Origin: Methylomonas sp.
GTDB taxonomy: Bacteria > Pseudomonadota > Gammaproteobacteria > Methylococcales > Methylomonadaceae
Length of the DNA: 13,801 nt
Assembly (NCBI GenBank): GCA_026989715.1
Contig: JALSIU010000164.1
Span: 1-13,801 of the forward strand
Direction: 5' to 3'
The position numbers were made by a program, and so were the translations under genes. Positions within the stretch are counted from its first letter, which is position 1. Every line of letters begins with the position of its first letter. Under the pieces are notes generated by a model. It worked only from the letters and a program-made list of their open reading frames with translations. It made no database searches and was not told the DNA's origin. Positions 1 through 6,549 of the stretch are shown one piece after another.

Positions 1-1
1 T

Positions 2-1714
2 TACACGACCTTGACGGAGTTATGGCATATGTTTGATTTTTTCGCGCCGGGGGCAGTGCTCATTAGTTTGGTGTGTTTAGGGATTTTATTGCTCTGGGAA
101 ACAAACTGGATTAAACAGTTTCGCTTTCGGCAGTGGTTACATGGTGCGCTTGTTGCGGTTGTGGCAGGGGTATTATTAAATCATGGGTTTTTGTTATGGT
201 TGCCTGCGTGGGCTTTAAGCGGTAATCATTTGGTTGTGTTGCCTGTTGCAGAAACGTGGGCGGATATTGAGCACTTCTTTACTTGGCCTGATTTTAGCCA
301 AATAAATAACCCCGCAATTTATCGAGTGGCGCTGACGCTGGCCATTGTTGCCAGCTTGGAAACATTGTTGTGTGTGGAAGCGGTTGATAAATTAGATCCT
401 TATAAGCGTGTAAGCTCTAATAATCGTGAATTATGTGCACAAGGCATAGGGAATATTTGTTCAGGTCTATTAGGTGGATTGGCGATGACCCAACTCATTG
501 TGCGTAGTTCTGCGAATATTCAATCAGGTGGGCGTACTAACCTGTCAGCCATTTTACAGGGTGTTTTTTTACTGCTTTTTGTGTTGTTATTGCCTGAATT
601 AATGAATCAAATTCCGTTGGCAAGTTTAGCGGCGGTATTAATTGTGGTGGGATACAAGTTGGCGCGACCTGCCTTATTTAAAAGCATGTATCAGCTAGGG
701 AATTATCACTTTATTCCTTTTATTATGACGGCGATCGGCTTGGTTTTTTCGGATATGTTGATAGGGATTGCCATTGGCATGAGCTTCGCCTTATTTTTTA
801 TTTTGCTGGAAAATTTAAAGGTAGGCTATCATTTGCATGAACAGCCACAATTGAATAAAAGTATTATTACGTTATCTGAAAATGTTTCCTTTCTGAATAA
901 ATCTAATATTCTCCAATTATTAACAAATTTTCCTAAGAATTCCAATATTGTTATTGATGCAACCCATGCAAAATACATTGATTATGATGTTTATGAAGTT
1001 ATTCGTAATTTTGAAGTAGACGCGCCGCGTAGGAATATTCAGGCCGTTATTCAAAACTTACGCGGGTTTGGTTTTTTGCCGCCGGTTGAGCGTGCTTTGC
1101 CATTTACCCAAGAGACACAGCAAGCATTAACACCGGAAAAAGTATTGCAGATATTGCAAGCGGGGAATAATCGTTTTGTGAATAGCTTAAGAGATAAGCG
1201 TAATCTGTTAGAGCAGGTGAGTGAAACGGTTGAAGGGCAGTTTCCGATTGCTATCATTTTAAGTTGTATTGATTCGCGCACTGCCTCAGAGCTTATTTTT
1301 GACCAAGGTCTTGGGGATGTTTTTAGCGTGCGTGTGGCCGGTAATGTGGTGAATGAGGATATTCTGGGCAGTATGGAATACGCTTGTCAAGTGGCCGGTG
1401 CTAAGTTGGTCGTGGTTTTGGGGCATACGCATTGTGGTGCAATCAAAGGGGCTTGTGAGCACGTTGAACTGGGTAATTTAACCGGTTTGTTAAACAAGAT
1501 TTATCCTGCGGTTGAGTCGGTGAAGCAAGGCCGGTTGGCCGCTAATAGTCATCCTGAGCGTTCGTTGGCAGATAAAGTGGCTGAGCGTCATGTTGAAATA
1601 ATGGTCGAGCAAGTTACGCGGCGCAGTGATGTTTTGCGTAGCTTACAAGCGCAAGGCAATATTGATATTGTGGGTGCGATGTATAATATCGAAACAGGGC
1701 AAGTTGAGTTTTAA
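2..1714 (+). CDS. SulP-family anion transporter fused to STAS and beta-carbonic anhydrase domains (5' partial)
   Basis: The reading frame is open to the left edge, so the N-terminus and first SulP helices lie outside the window; the TTG at 11 is just an internal codon. Numbering from that TTG, residues about 10-265 hold several hydrophobic helices and the SulP-like stretch ETLLCVEAVDKLDPYKR (117-133). Residues about 285-350 look like a short STAS domain, and about 374-567 are a complete beta-class carbonic anhydrase. Its zinc ligands are all visible: C419 and D421 with R423 (CIDSR), and H472 and C475 (HTHC). Family knowledge: SulP proteins carry sulfate, bicarbonate or other anions across the inner membrane, and beta-CAs interconvert CO2 and bicarbonate. 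A fused enzyme suggests bicarbonate or CO2 handling; the substrate and direction are inference. The stop overlaps that of the convergent oxidoreductase gene by 4 bases. Domain calls are secure; transported ion is not. Confidence 0.93.
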   Translation, partial: YTTLTELWHMFDFFAPGAVLISLVCLGILLLWETNWIKQFRFRQWLHGALVAVVAGVLLNHGFLLWLPAWALSGNHLVVLPVAETWADIEHFFTWPDFSQINNPAIYRVALTLAIVASLETLLCVEAVDKLDPYKRVSSNNRELCAQGIGNICSGLLGGLAMTQLIVRSSANIQSGGRTNLSAILQGVFLLLFVLLLPELMNQIPLASLAAVLIVVGYKLARPALFKSMYQLGNYHFIPFIMTAIGLVFSDMLIGIAIGMSFALFFILLENLKVGYHLHEQPQLNKSIITLSENVSFLNKSNILQLLTNFPKNSNIVIDATHAKYIDYDVYEVIRNFEVDAPRRNIQAVIQNLRGFGFLPPVERALPFTQETQQALTPEKVLQILQAGNNRFVNSLRDKRNLLEQVSETVEGQFPIAIILSCIDSRTASELIFDQGLGDVFSVRVAGNVVNEDILGSMEYACQVAGAKLVVVLGHTHCGAIKGACEHVELGNLTGLLNKIYPAVESVKQGRLAANSHPERSLADKVAERHVEIMVEQVTRRSDVLRSLQAQGNIDIVGAMYNIETGQVEF

Positions 1715-2778
1715 GCAGGGGGTGCTTTTGAGTTCGCATAGCGTTGGCAATCAACCGTTGCGATAAGTGGGCTTTGTTTGCGTAAATATTGCGTAAAGTG
1801 CCGGCTATAAAAAGGAATTTGTAAGCTGCCTTTTGCACCAAATCCATTAAAAATAGCCACATTATCATATTGAGGGTGTAGGCCAATAAATGGAGCTTTA
1901 TCTAAGGTCGTTGGTCGAATGCCGGCTTGGTGTTTAATAAGGTGGGCAGTATTGAGCGAGGGCATGATGTGTATTAATGCCTCTAATAATTGTTGTTTAC
2001 CTTGCGTACTGGGGAGAGCATCTAATTGATGAGGCTCAAAGGTAGCGCCGGTTCGCAATTGCAAACGATTTAAAGGAATCAACCAGCGGCCGTAATTGAA
2101 TATTGCATCCGGTAAGGGCGATGTGGCCGTTAAGGTTAATATTTCCCCTTTCGCTAATTGGAAGGGCAGATATTTAAACCAAGGGTTTGCAATGGCTTGA
2201 TAGCCTTCACAAAAAATAATTTTTTTAGCCGTAATATTTTGGTACCGAATGCCTGAATTTAATTGTAAGGCTTGATAATCAAACTGGCTTGCTTGATAAC
2301 ACTGCTTTTGTTGGAAAAAATCTTTGAGGCAGTTTAATAGCTTTAGTGTTAATAAATAACCGGTCTTTTTTTGGCGGATAGTGCCGAGAGGGGCGTGTAG
2401 AGAGGTGGGCGGTATTTGCAGTTCCGGTACTAAATAATCAAGATAGGCCTTATTTTGGCTGCGTTGTTGAAATGTGTGCAGTTCTTTTTGATTACGCACA
2501 ATGCGTAACATGTCTTTAGCGATATAAAAGTCTTGGCCAAAAAATTGGCCGAGTCTGTGATAGGTTTGTTGCGCACAGGGCAGTAAAGTTTCTATGTCTG
2601 CTTGTTTGACCAAGCGCATGCCGGTAATAGGGTTAATGAGTCCTGCGGCGACTTGTGAGGCATTTTCTTTTTGGTTGTCTATTAAATGAATGCGACAACC
2701 GGCTTGCATCAATTCCCAGCCCAGTAGACTACCTGCTAGCCCTTGGCCAATAATCAGGTAATCTACTTGTTTAGCCAT
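1711..2778 (-). CDS. DAO-type FAD-dependent oxidoreductase
   Basis: A 355-residue protein of the D-amino-acid-oxidase (DAO) fold. The N-terminus has the Rossmann dinucleotide motif GQGLAGSLLG (11-20) after a beta strand (YLII), then an acidic residue ending strand two (IDN, about 33-35), and SQVAAGLINPITG (41-53), which matches the FAD-contacting region of DAO enzymes. The C-terminus has AGIRPTT and the FGAKGSLQIP stretch typical of the second FAD-binding segment. Family knowledge: members oxidise amines or amino acids (glycine oxidase, the MnmC C-terminal domain). The substrate cannot be read here. No membrane segment or signal peptide is apparent, so it is probably cytoplasmic. It starts 2 bases after the HopJ-family stop, which suggests co-transcription and translational coupling. 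It is too short for MnmC and has no methyltransferase domain. Confidence 0.87.
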   Translation of the reverse strand: MAKQVDYLIIGQGLAGSLLGWELMQAGCRIHLIDNQKENASQVAAGLINPITGMRLVKQADIETLLPCAQQTYHRLGQFFGQDFYIAKDMLRIVRNQKELHTFQQRSQNKAYLDYLVPELQIPPTSLHAPLGTIRQKKTGYLLTLKLLNCLKDFFQQKQCYQASQFDYQALQLNSGIRYQNITAKKIIFCEGYQAIANPWFKYLPFQLAKGEILTLTATSPLPDAIFNYGRWLIPLNRLQLRTGATFEPHQLDALPSTQGKQQLLEALIHIMPSLNTAHLIKHQAGIRPTTLDKAPFIGLHPQYDNVAIFNGFGAKGSLQIPFYSRHFTQYLRKQSPLIATVDCQRYANSKAPPA

Positions 2779-2780
2779 AT

Positions 2781-3134
2781 TTATTTGAGGCGCAGGGTGT
2801 CTTCTTGGCTGAACTGAATGCCTTCCCAGCCATATTGCATAAAATTTCTGATATTTTGATGGCCATTACCATCGGGGTCATTTAAGACCTCTTGATAAAA
2901 ATCACCAAAAAGTTTGAGTGTTTGCTGTGGGTTTAATTGATGGAGTTTTGCAAAGGCAAATATTTTACAAGAGCCTTCATTGCTACCCGCGGCATTTGTG
3001 ATGCGATCAGCACCTAGGCCATTGCTAAATTCGGTAGGGGTGTAGTGATAATGCGTATTAATGATTTGTTGTGCATCATTAAAACTGATGGTTTGCGTTG
3101 ATTTTATTTGTTTGATAAATGCAGTAAGAGACAT
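2781..3134 (-). CDS. HopJ-family protein (type III effector HopJ-like domain)
   Basis: A 117-residue soluble protein that resembles the HopJ family over its whole length. Recognisable stretches are FSNGLGADRITNAAG (36-50), NEGSCKIFAFAKLH (52-65), a TLKLFG segment, and the C-terminal NIRNFMQYGWEGI (94-106). The family was named from a Pseudomonas syringae protein described as a type III effector. Homologues also occur widely in free-living bacteria without secretion systems, and their biochemical role is not established. Nothing here suggests export: no signal peptide and no secretion genes nearby. It lies 73 bases downstream of the cysteine hydrolase gene and 2 bases upstream of the FAD oxidoreductase, so the pair is probably one transcript. 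No strong ribosome binding site is visible before the ATG. The family call is fairly sure; the function is unknown. Confidence 0.85.
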   Translation of the reverse strand: MSLTAFIKQIKSTQTISFNDAQQIINTHYHYTPTEFSNGLGADRITNAAGSNEGSCKIFAFAKLHQLNPQQTLKLFGDFYQEVLNDPDGNGHQNIRNFMQYGWEGIQFSQEDTLRLK

Positions 3135-3207
3135 GTGATTACTTGTAAAATAAAGAGTTTATAACTTAGTGATAAAAATGGCTGAAGCTAGGTTTAAAAA
3201 AGCTGGC

Positions 3208-3774
3208 TTAACGCAATAATTGGCTGATACGAGAAAAATGTGGGTGCTTTGAGTCTTGTAGCCATTCAAATAAGACCGACTCAAAATTGCTAATGATTGC
3301 GCCTTGTTGTTGCATGCGTTGTAAGGCATAAAATTTATGTTCTGCTTTGCGTGAGCAGACGGCATCTTCTAATATATGCACCTGATAGCCTAAAGTTAAC
3401 AGCTGTAAGGCTGTTTGTAAGATGCAAACATGGGTTTCTTGGCCGGCAATAATGATTTGTGTGCGTGCTGATTTTTGCAGTGCCACTTGAAAGTCATTGG
3501 CTGCACAGCAGGAAAAACTGGTTTTTTCAAAGCAAATCGCCTTATTATTTAAGGTTGCCTTTAGCGTTTCTAGGGTGGCTCCTAGGCCTTTTGGGTATTG
3601 CTCGGTTACAACGACGGGAATATCCAGTAAATTTGCTGATTCAATCAGGCGATGACTATTTTCCTGCATATCTTCTGCCGCACTTTCAGGCATGACTTGA
3701 GTCAATTTGGTTTGGATGTCGATAAGGAGTAATAGGCTATTTTCGGCACTAAGCAGGGTGGATTGTTCGCTCAT
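3208..3774 (-). CDS. Isochorismatase-like cysteine hydrolase (ISOC1/2 type)
   Basis: A 188-residue member of the isochorismatase/nicotinamidase fold. The likely triad is visible: D19 in LLIDIQ, K84 in FEKTSF, and nucleophile C117 in AGQETHVC, the last preceded by the family's cis-peptide region. TEQYPKGLG (57-65) and the tail HPHFSRISQLL match the ISOC1/ISOC2 subgroup better than nicotinamidases or true isochorismatases. Family knowledge: these enzymes hydrolyse amides or vinyl ethers through a cysteine, but ISOC1/2-type substrates are poorly known. The gene begins 4 bases after the smpB stop, without a recognisable Shine-Dalgarno, which suggests translation coupled to smpB. Specificity is unresolved. 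Confidence 0.9.
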   Translation of the reverse strand: MSEQSTLLSAENSLLLLIDIQTKLTQVMPESAAEDMQENSHRLIESANLLDIPVVVTEQYPKGLGATLETLKATLNNKAICFEKTSFSCCAANDFQVALQKSARTQIIIAGQETHVCILQTALQLLTLGYQVHILEDAVCSRKAEHKFYALQRMQQQGAIISNFESVLFEWLQDSKHPHFSRISQLLR

Positions 3775-3778
3775 GGGA

Positions 3779-4261
3779 TTAATTTAATTTTAAGTTACGT
3801 GCTTTTTCGCGTTGCCAATCGCGATCTTTTTCAGTGGCGCGTTTGTCGTGTAGTTTTTTACCCTTAGCCAAGCCGATTTCTAATTTAGCACGGCTATTTT
3901 TCCAATAAAGAAAAGTAGGGACGAGTGTGTAGCCTTTGCGTTCGACACTGCCAATCAATTTGTTGATTTCTTGTCGGTGTAATAGTAGCTTGCGCACTCG
4001 GGTTGCATAGGGGGTGATGTGGGTAGAAGCTGAGTTAAGGGCTGAAATATGCATGCCTGAAATCCAGACTTCACCATTTTTGACAAAGACATAGCTTTCT
4101 TTGAGTTGTACTTTGCCTTCACGCATGCTTTTGACTTCCCATCCTTCTAAGACGAGACCTGCTTCAAAACGCTCTTCGATAAAGAACTCATGTGAAATAT
4201 AGCGGTTTTTAGCAATAATATTGTCAGCTTGCTTTTTTTTCTTGGATTTTTTTCCGGCCAT
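3779..4261 (-). CDS. smpB: SsrA (tmRNA)-binding protein SmpB
   Basis: A 160-residue protein matching SmpB throughout. SmpB binds the tRNA-like part of tmRNA and brings it to stalled ribosomes, which releases the ribosome and tags the unfinished protein for degradation. Visible hallmarks are the lysine-rich start, RYISHEFFIEERFEAG (about 21-36), LEGWEVKSMR, VQLKESYV, ISALNSAS-like sequence before HITPYATR, and the basic C-terminal tail KGKKLHDKRATEKDRDWQR that enters the mRNA channel. Length is normal for the family. It is the first gene of a leftward group and diverges from the sodium symporter. The tmRNA gene ssrA is not in this window. An extended -10 element about 72 bases upstream is a possible promoter. 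Confidence 0.97.
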   Translation of the reverse strand: MAGKKSKKKKQADNIIAKNRYISHEFFIEERFEAGLVLEGWEVKSMREGKVQLKESYVFVKNGEVWISGMHISALNSASTHITPYATRVRKLLLHRQEINKLIGSVERKGYTLVPTFLYWKNSRAKLEIGLAKGKKLHDKRATEKDRDWQREKARNLKLN

Positions 4262-4297
4262 GGTTGTCCAAATTTGTTTTTAAACGGAGGTAAAAGG

Positions 4298-4303
4298 TAT
4301 AAT
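4298..4303 (+). promoter_or_regulatory. Possible -10 element for the symporter-ratA-rnfH run
   Basis: A consensus TATAAT lies on the plus strand in the smpB/symporter intergenic region. The best -35 is a poor TTGTTT at 4274-4279, 18 bases upstream. It would give a leader of about 125 bases before the symporter ATG. Motif match only; no further support. Confidence 0.3.
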
Positions 4304-4332
4304 CACTCTTAAGTATTTAGGCTTAACTTTGT

Positions 4333-4341
4333 ATTTTAACA
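4333..4341 (-). promoter_or_regulatory. Possible extended -10 promoter for smpB
   Basis: Read on the minus strand, the sequence is TGTTAAAAT: an extended -10 (TGn) followed by TAAAAT, which differs from consensus at one position. The hexamer at -35 spacing (TTCATT, 4361-4356) is weak, as is common with extended -10 promoters. The predicted start would leave a leader of about 65 bases before smpB. Confidence 0.4.
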
Positions 4342-4433
4342 CGGGGTCAGGGCTGAATGAATAATAAGAATACGAGTATTTTACTTTAAATTTACCGTAA
4401 ACAATTGAATTTTTCCAACACGTAGGTAGCTCA

Positions 4434-5807
4434 ATGGCCGATACAAAAAAATCTATTCATGGTGAATGGTCTTCACGTTTTGCATTTATACTCGCGGCAA
4501 CAGGTTCGGCTGTTGGTTTAGGTAATATTTGGAAATTTCCTTATATTACGGGGGAAAATGGTGGCGGGGCTTTTGTGATTGTTTATCTATTGTGTATCGC
4601 TGCGATTGGTATTCCTATTATGATGGCAGAAACGATGATGGGGCGCAGAGGGCGGCAGAGCCCGATTAATACTTTGCAGACTTTAACGACCGAAGCGGGG
4701 GCTGATTCTCGTTGGCATTACTTAGGTTGGTTGGGTGTGGTTGCCGGTTTTTTAATCTTATCATATTACAGCGTCATTGCCGGTTGGTCGATGGCGTATG
4801 TTGCTAAAGCTTTTATTGGTAGTTTTTCGGGAGAAAGTGCGACCACGATTAATGCCCTCTTTACGGATTTGCAAGCAAGCCCCATTGAGCAAACCATTTG
4901 GCATACTATTTTTATGGTAGCGACTATGGCTATTGTTGCTAGAGGTGTGAAAGGCGGTTTAGAAAAAGCAGTGGGGGTTTTAATGCCATCCCTGTTTTTT
5001 ATTTTGATGTTATTGGTTGCCTATGCAATGACCACCGGTGCTTATATGCAGGGCTTGGAATTTCTGTTTAAACCTGATTTTTCTGAAATGACGGCAAACA
5101 GTGTACTAACGGCAATGGGGCATGCTTTTTTTACGCTTAGTTTAGGGATGGGGGCGATTATGGTGTATGGCTCTTATTTGCCTAAAGATATTTCGATTGC
5201 TAAAACCAGTATGATGATTGCAGGGGCTGATACGCTGGTCGCTTTATTGGCAGGTATTGCTATCTTTCCTATTGTATTTGCAAATGGCTTAGATGCGGGA
5301 TCAGGTCCAGGCTTGATTTTTCAAACCCTACCGATTGCTTTTGGTTCTATGACAGGGGGATGGTTATTTGGCTTATTATTTTTTATATTGCTTGTTTTTG
5401 CCGCTTTATCCTCTGCTATTTCACTGATAGAACCTGCGGTTGCATGGTGTGTGGAGCATTATGATATTGAGCGTAAGTTAGCCTGTATCGGTATGGGGGG
5501 TATCACATGGCTATTAGGTATGGGAACGGTTTTCTCATTCAATGAATGGTCGGGTATGACCTTGTTTGGCGCGAACTTTTTTGAGGTCTTAGATTATTTA
5601 ACTGCTAATATCATGTTGCCTTTAGGGGGATTCTTTATTGCCATTTTTGCAGGGCGGGTGATGCTGTCTCGGCATGCACAAGAAGAGTTAGCGATTGAAA
5701 ACAAGGTTTTATTTTCTGTTTGGTCATTTTTAGTTCGTTATGTGGCTCCTGCCGCCGTTTTTCTTGTTTTCTTGAATGTGTTAGGTGTTTTTGGAGTCTT
5801 TAGCTAA
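4434..5807 (+). CDS. Sodium-dependent neurotransmitter:sodium symporter (NSS/SNF family) transporter
   Basis: A 457-residue polytopic membrane protein of the LeuT fold. The TM1 signature is clear: SRFAFILAATGSAVGLGNIW (14-33) followed by KFPY, then GGGAFVIVYL and GIPIMMAE in TM2. Further hydrophobic segments run to the C-terminus, and the length fits the short, probably 11-helix bacterial NSS transporters such as Tyt1 and MhsT. Family knowledge: these couple amino-acid uptake to the sodium gradient at the inner membrane; the amino acid carried cannot be read. An AGG at 4424-4426 serves as a modest ribosome binding site. The stop overlaps the ratA start as TAATG, so translation of the two is likely coupled. 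This gene sits between smpB and ratA, which are direct neighbours in E. coli. Confidence 0.95.
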   Translation: MADTKKSIHGEWSSRFAFILAATGSAVGLGNIWKFPYITGENGGGAFVIVYLLCIAAIGIPIMMAETMMGRRGRQSPINTLQTLTTEAGADSRWHYLGWLGVVAGFLILSYYSVIAGWSMAYVAKAFIGSFSGESATTINALFTDLQASPIEQTIWHTIFMVATMAIVARGVKGGLEKAVGVLMPSLFFILMLLVAYAMTTGAYMQGLEFLFKPDFSEMTANSVLTAMGHAFFTLSLGMGAIMVYGSYLPKDISIAKTSMMIAGADTLVALLAGIAIFPIVFANGLDAGSGPGLIFQTLPIAFGSMTGGWLFGLLFFILLVFAALSSAISLIEPAVAWCVEHYDIERKLACIGMGGITWLLGMGTVFSFNEWSGMTLFGANFFEVLDYLTANIMLPLGGFFIAIFAGRVMLSRHAQEELAIENKVLFSVWSFLVRYVAPAAVFLVFLNVLGVFGVFS

Positions 5808-6247
5808 TGCCTATTGTTGAAAAAAGTGCCTTAGTCAAGTATTCGGCACAGGCTATGTTTGATATTGTAGATGATATTGAGGCTTACCCTGATTTTTTGC
5901 CGTGGTGCACCGGTAGCCGCATACTGAAACGAGAAGGTAATATTGTTGAGGCGGAAGTACAAATTGCCAAAGCCGGGTTAAAAAGTTTTTTTGCAACGCG
6001 TAATGTTAATGTACCGGGTGAACGCATTAGTTTATCTTTATTAGATGGGCCTTTTTCATCATTAGAAGGTGTTTGGAATTTTATGCCTTTACGTGAGGAT
6101 GCCAGTAAAATTTCATTGGATTTAGAGTTTGAAATGAATGGAGCTTTAGCTAATTTTGCTTTAGGGACTGTTTTTAATCAGATTTGCAATACTATGGTGA
6201 CATCGTTTACACAGCGGGCAAAGCAGGTCTATGGCGCGAGTCACTAA
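5807..6247 (+). CDS. ratA: RatA / COQ10-like START-domain protein
   Basis: A 146-residue protein of the SRPBCC (START-like) superfamily, matching RatA/COQ10. Recognisable parts are the N-terminal strand IVEKSALVKYSA (3-14), the helix and turn AMFDIVDDIEAYPDFLPWC (about 16-34), SSLEGVWNFMPL, and a long amphipathic C-terminal helix. Family knowledge: the mitochondrial homologue Coq10 binds ubiquinone. E. coli RatA was reported to block 70S ribosome assembly as a toxin, an activity that is debated. The start codon overlaps the symporter stop (TAATG), and rnfH follows 14 bases later. I take lipid/quinone chaperoning as the safer assignment. The presence of rnfH here reflects conserved synteny and does not make a proven toxin-antitoxin pair. 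Confidence 0.93.
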   Translation: MPIVEKSALVKYSAQAMFDIVDDIEAYPDFLPWCTGSRILKREGNIVEAEVQIAKAGLKSFFATRNVNVPGERISLSLLDGPFSSLEGVWNFMPLREDASKISLDLEFEMNGALANFALGTVFNQICNTMVTSFTQRAKQVYGASH

Positions 6248-6261
6248 TAATTTGAGCGAAT

Positions 6262-6549
6262 ATGATGTTGGATATAGAAGTTGCCTATGCCAAAGCCGAT
6301 GAGCAGGTGATTTTGTCGGTACAAGTGCCGGATAATTGTACATTGGCAGAAGCGATACAATTATCCGGTATCTTAGCGCGTTTTCCGGAGATTAATTTAA
6401 GTCATCATAAAGTGGGTATTTTTAGTGAAATTTGTCCGCTCACGCAGGTATTGCAAGCACAAGACCGAGTTGAGATTTATAGACCCTTAGCGGTTGACCC
6501 GATGGAAGCGCGACGACAGCGTGCCTTGAAGCAAGCACATAATCATTAG
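6262..6549 (+). CDS. rnfH: RnfH-family (ubiquitin-like fold) protein
   Basis: A 95-residue protein of the RnfH/RatB family, which has a beta-grasp (ubiquitin-like) fold. The pattern is characteristic: IEVAYAKADEQ at the start, VPDNCTLAEAIQLSG (22-36), KVGIFSE (51-57), and the terminal DRVEIYRPLAVDPMEARRQRA (residues 68-88, positions approximate). Function is not well defined: the name comes from association with rnf electron-transport genes in Rhodobacter, although most copies, like this one, sit beside ratA. Two consecutive ATG codons (6262 and 6265) could both serve as start; a GAGCGA a few bases upstream is the only Shine-Dalgarno-like sequence. The TAG stop overlaps the recN stop on the other strand. 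Confidence 0.92.
   Translation: MMLDIEVAYAKADEQVILSVQVPDNCTLAEAIQLSGILARFPEINLSHHKVGIFSEICPLTQVLQAQDRVEIYRPLAVDPMEARRQRALKQAHNH

Noticed and set aside
2781..3134. HopJ gene as evidence of a type III secretion system or pathogenicity island
   Set aside because: There are no secretion, chaperone or mobility genes nearby, no composition shift is apparent, and the family is found in non-pathogens.
3185..3209. AAGCTAG / CTGGCTT hairpin between the hydrolase and HopJ genes
   Set aside because: It has a seven-base stem with a wobble and a long loop, overlaps the hydrolase stop codon, and lacks a T tract directly after it on the minus strand. Too weak to call a terminator.
4262..4433. tmRNA gene (ssrA) next to smpB
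   Set aside because: The gap of 172 bases is too short for a tmRNA, and I see no tRNA-like end or tag-coding stretch.
5807..6549. ratA-rnfH as a toxin-antitoxin module
   Set aside because: The pair is a conserved chromosomal arrangement, and RatA belongs to the COQ10-like lipid-binding family; nothing in the sequence supports an antitoxin function for RnfH.
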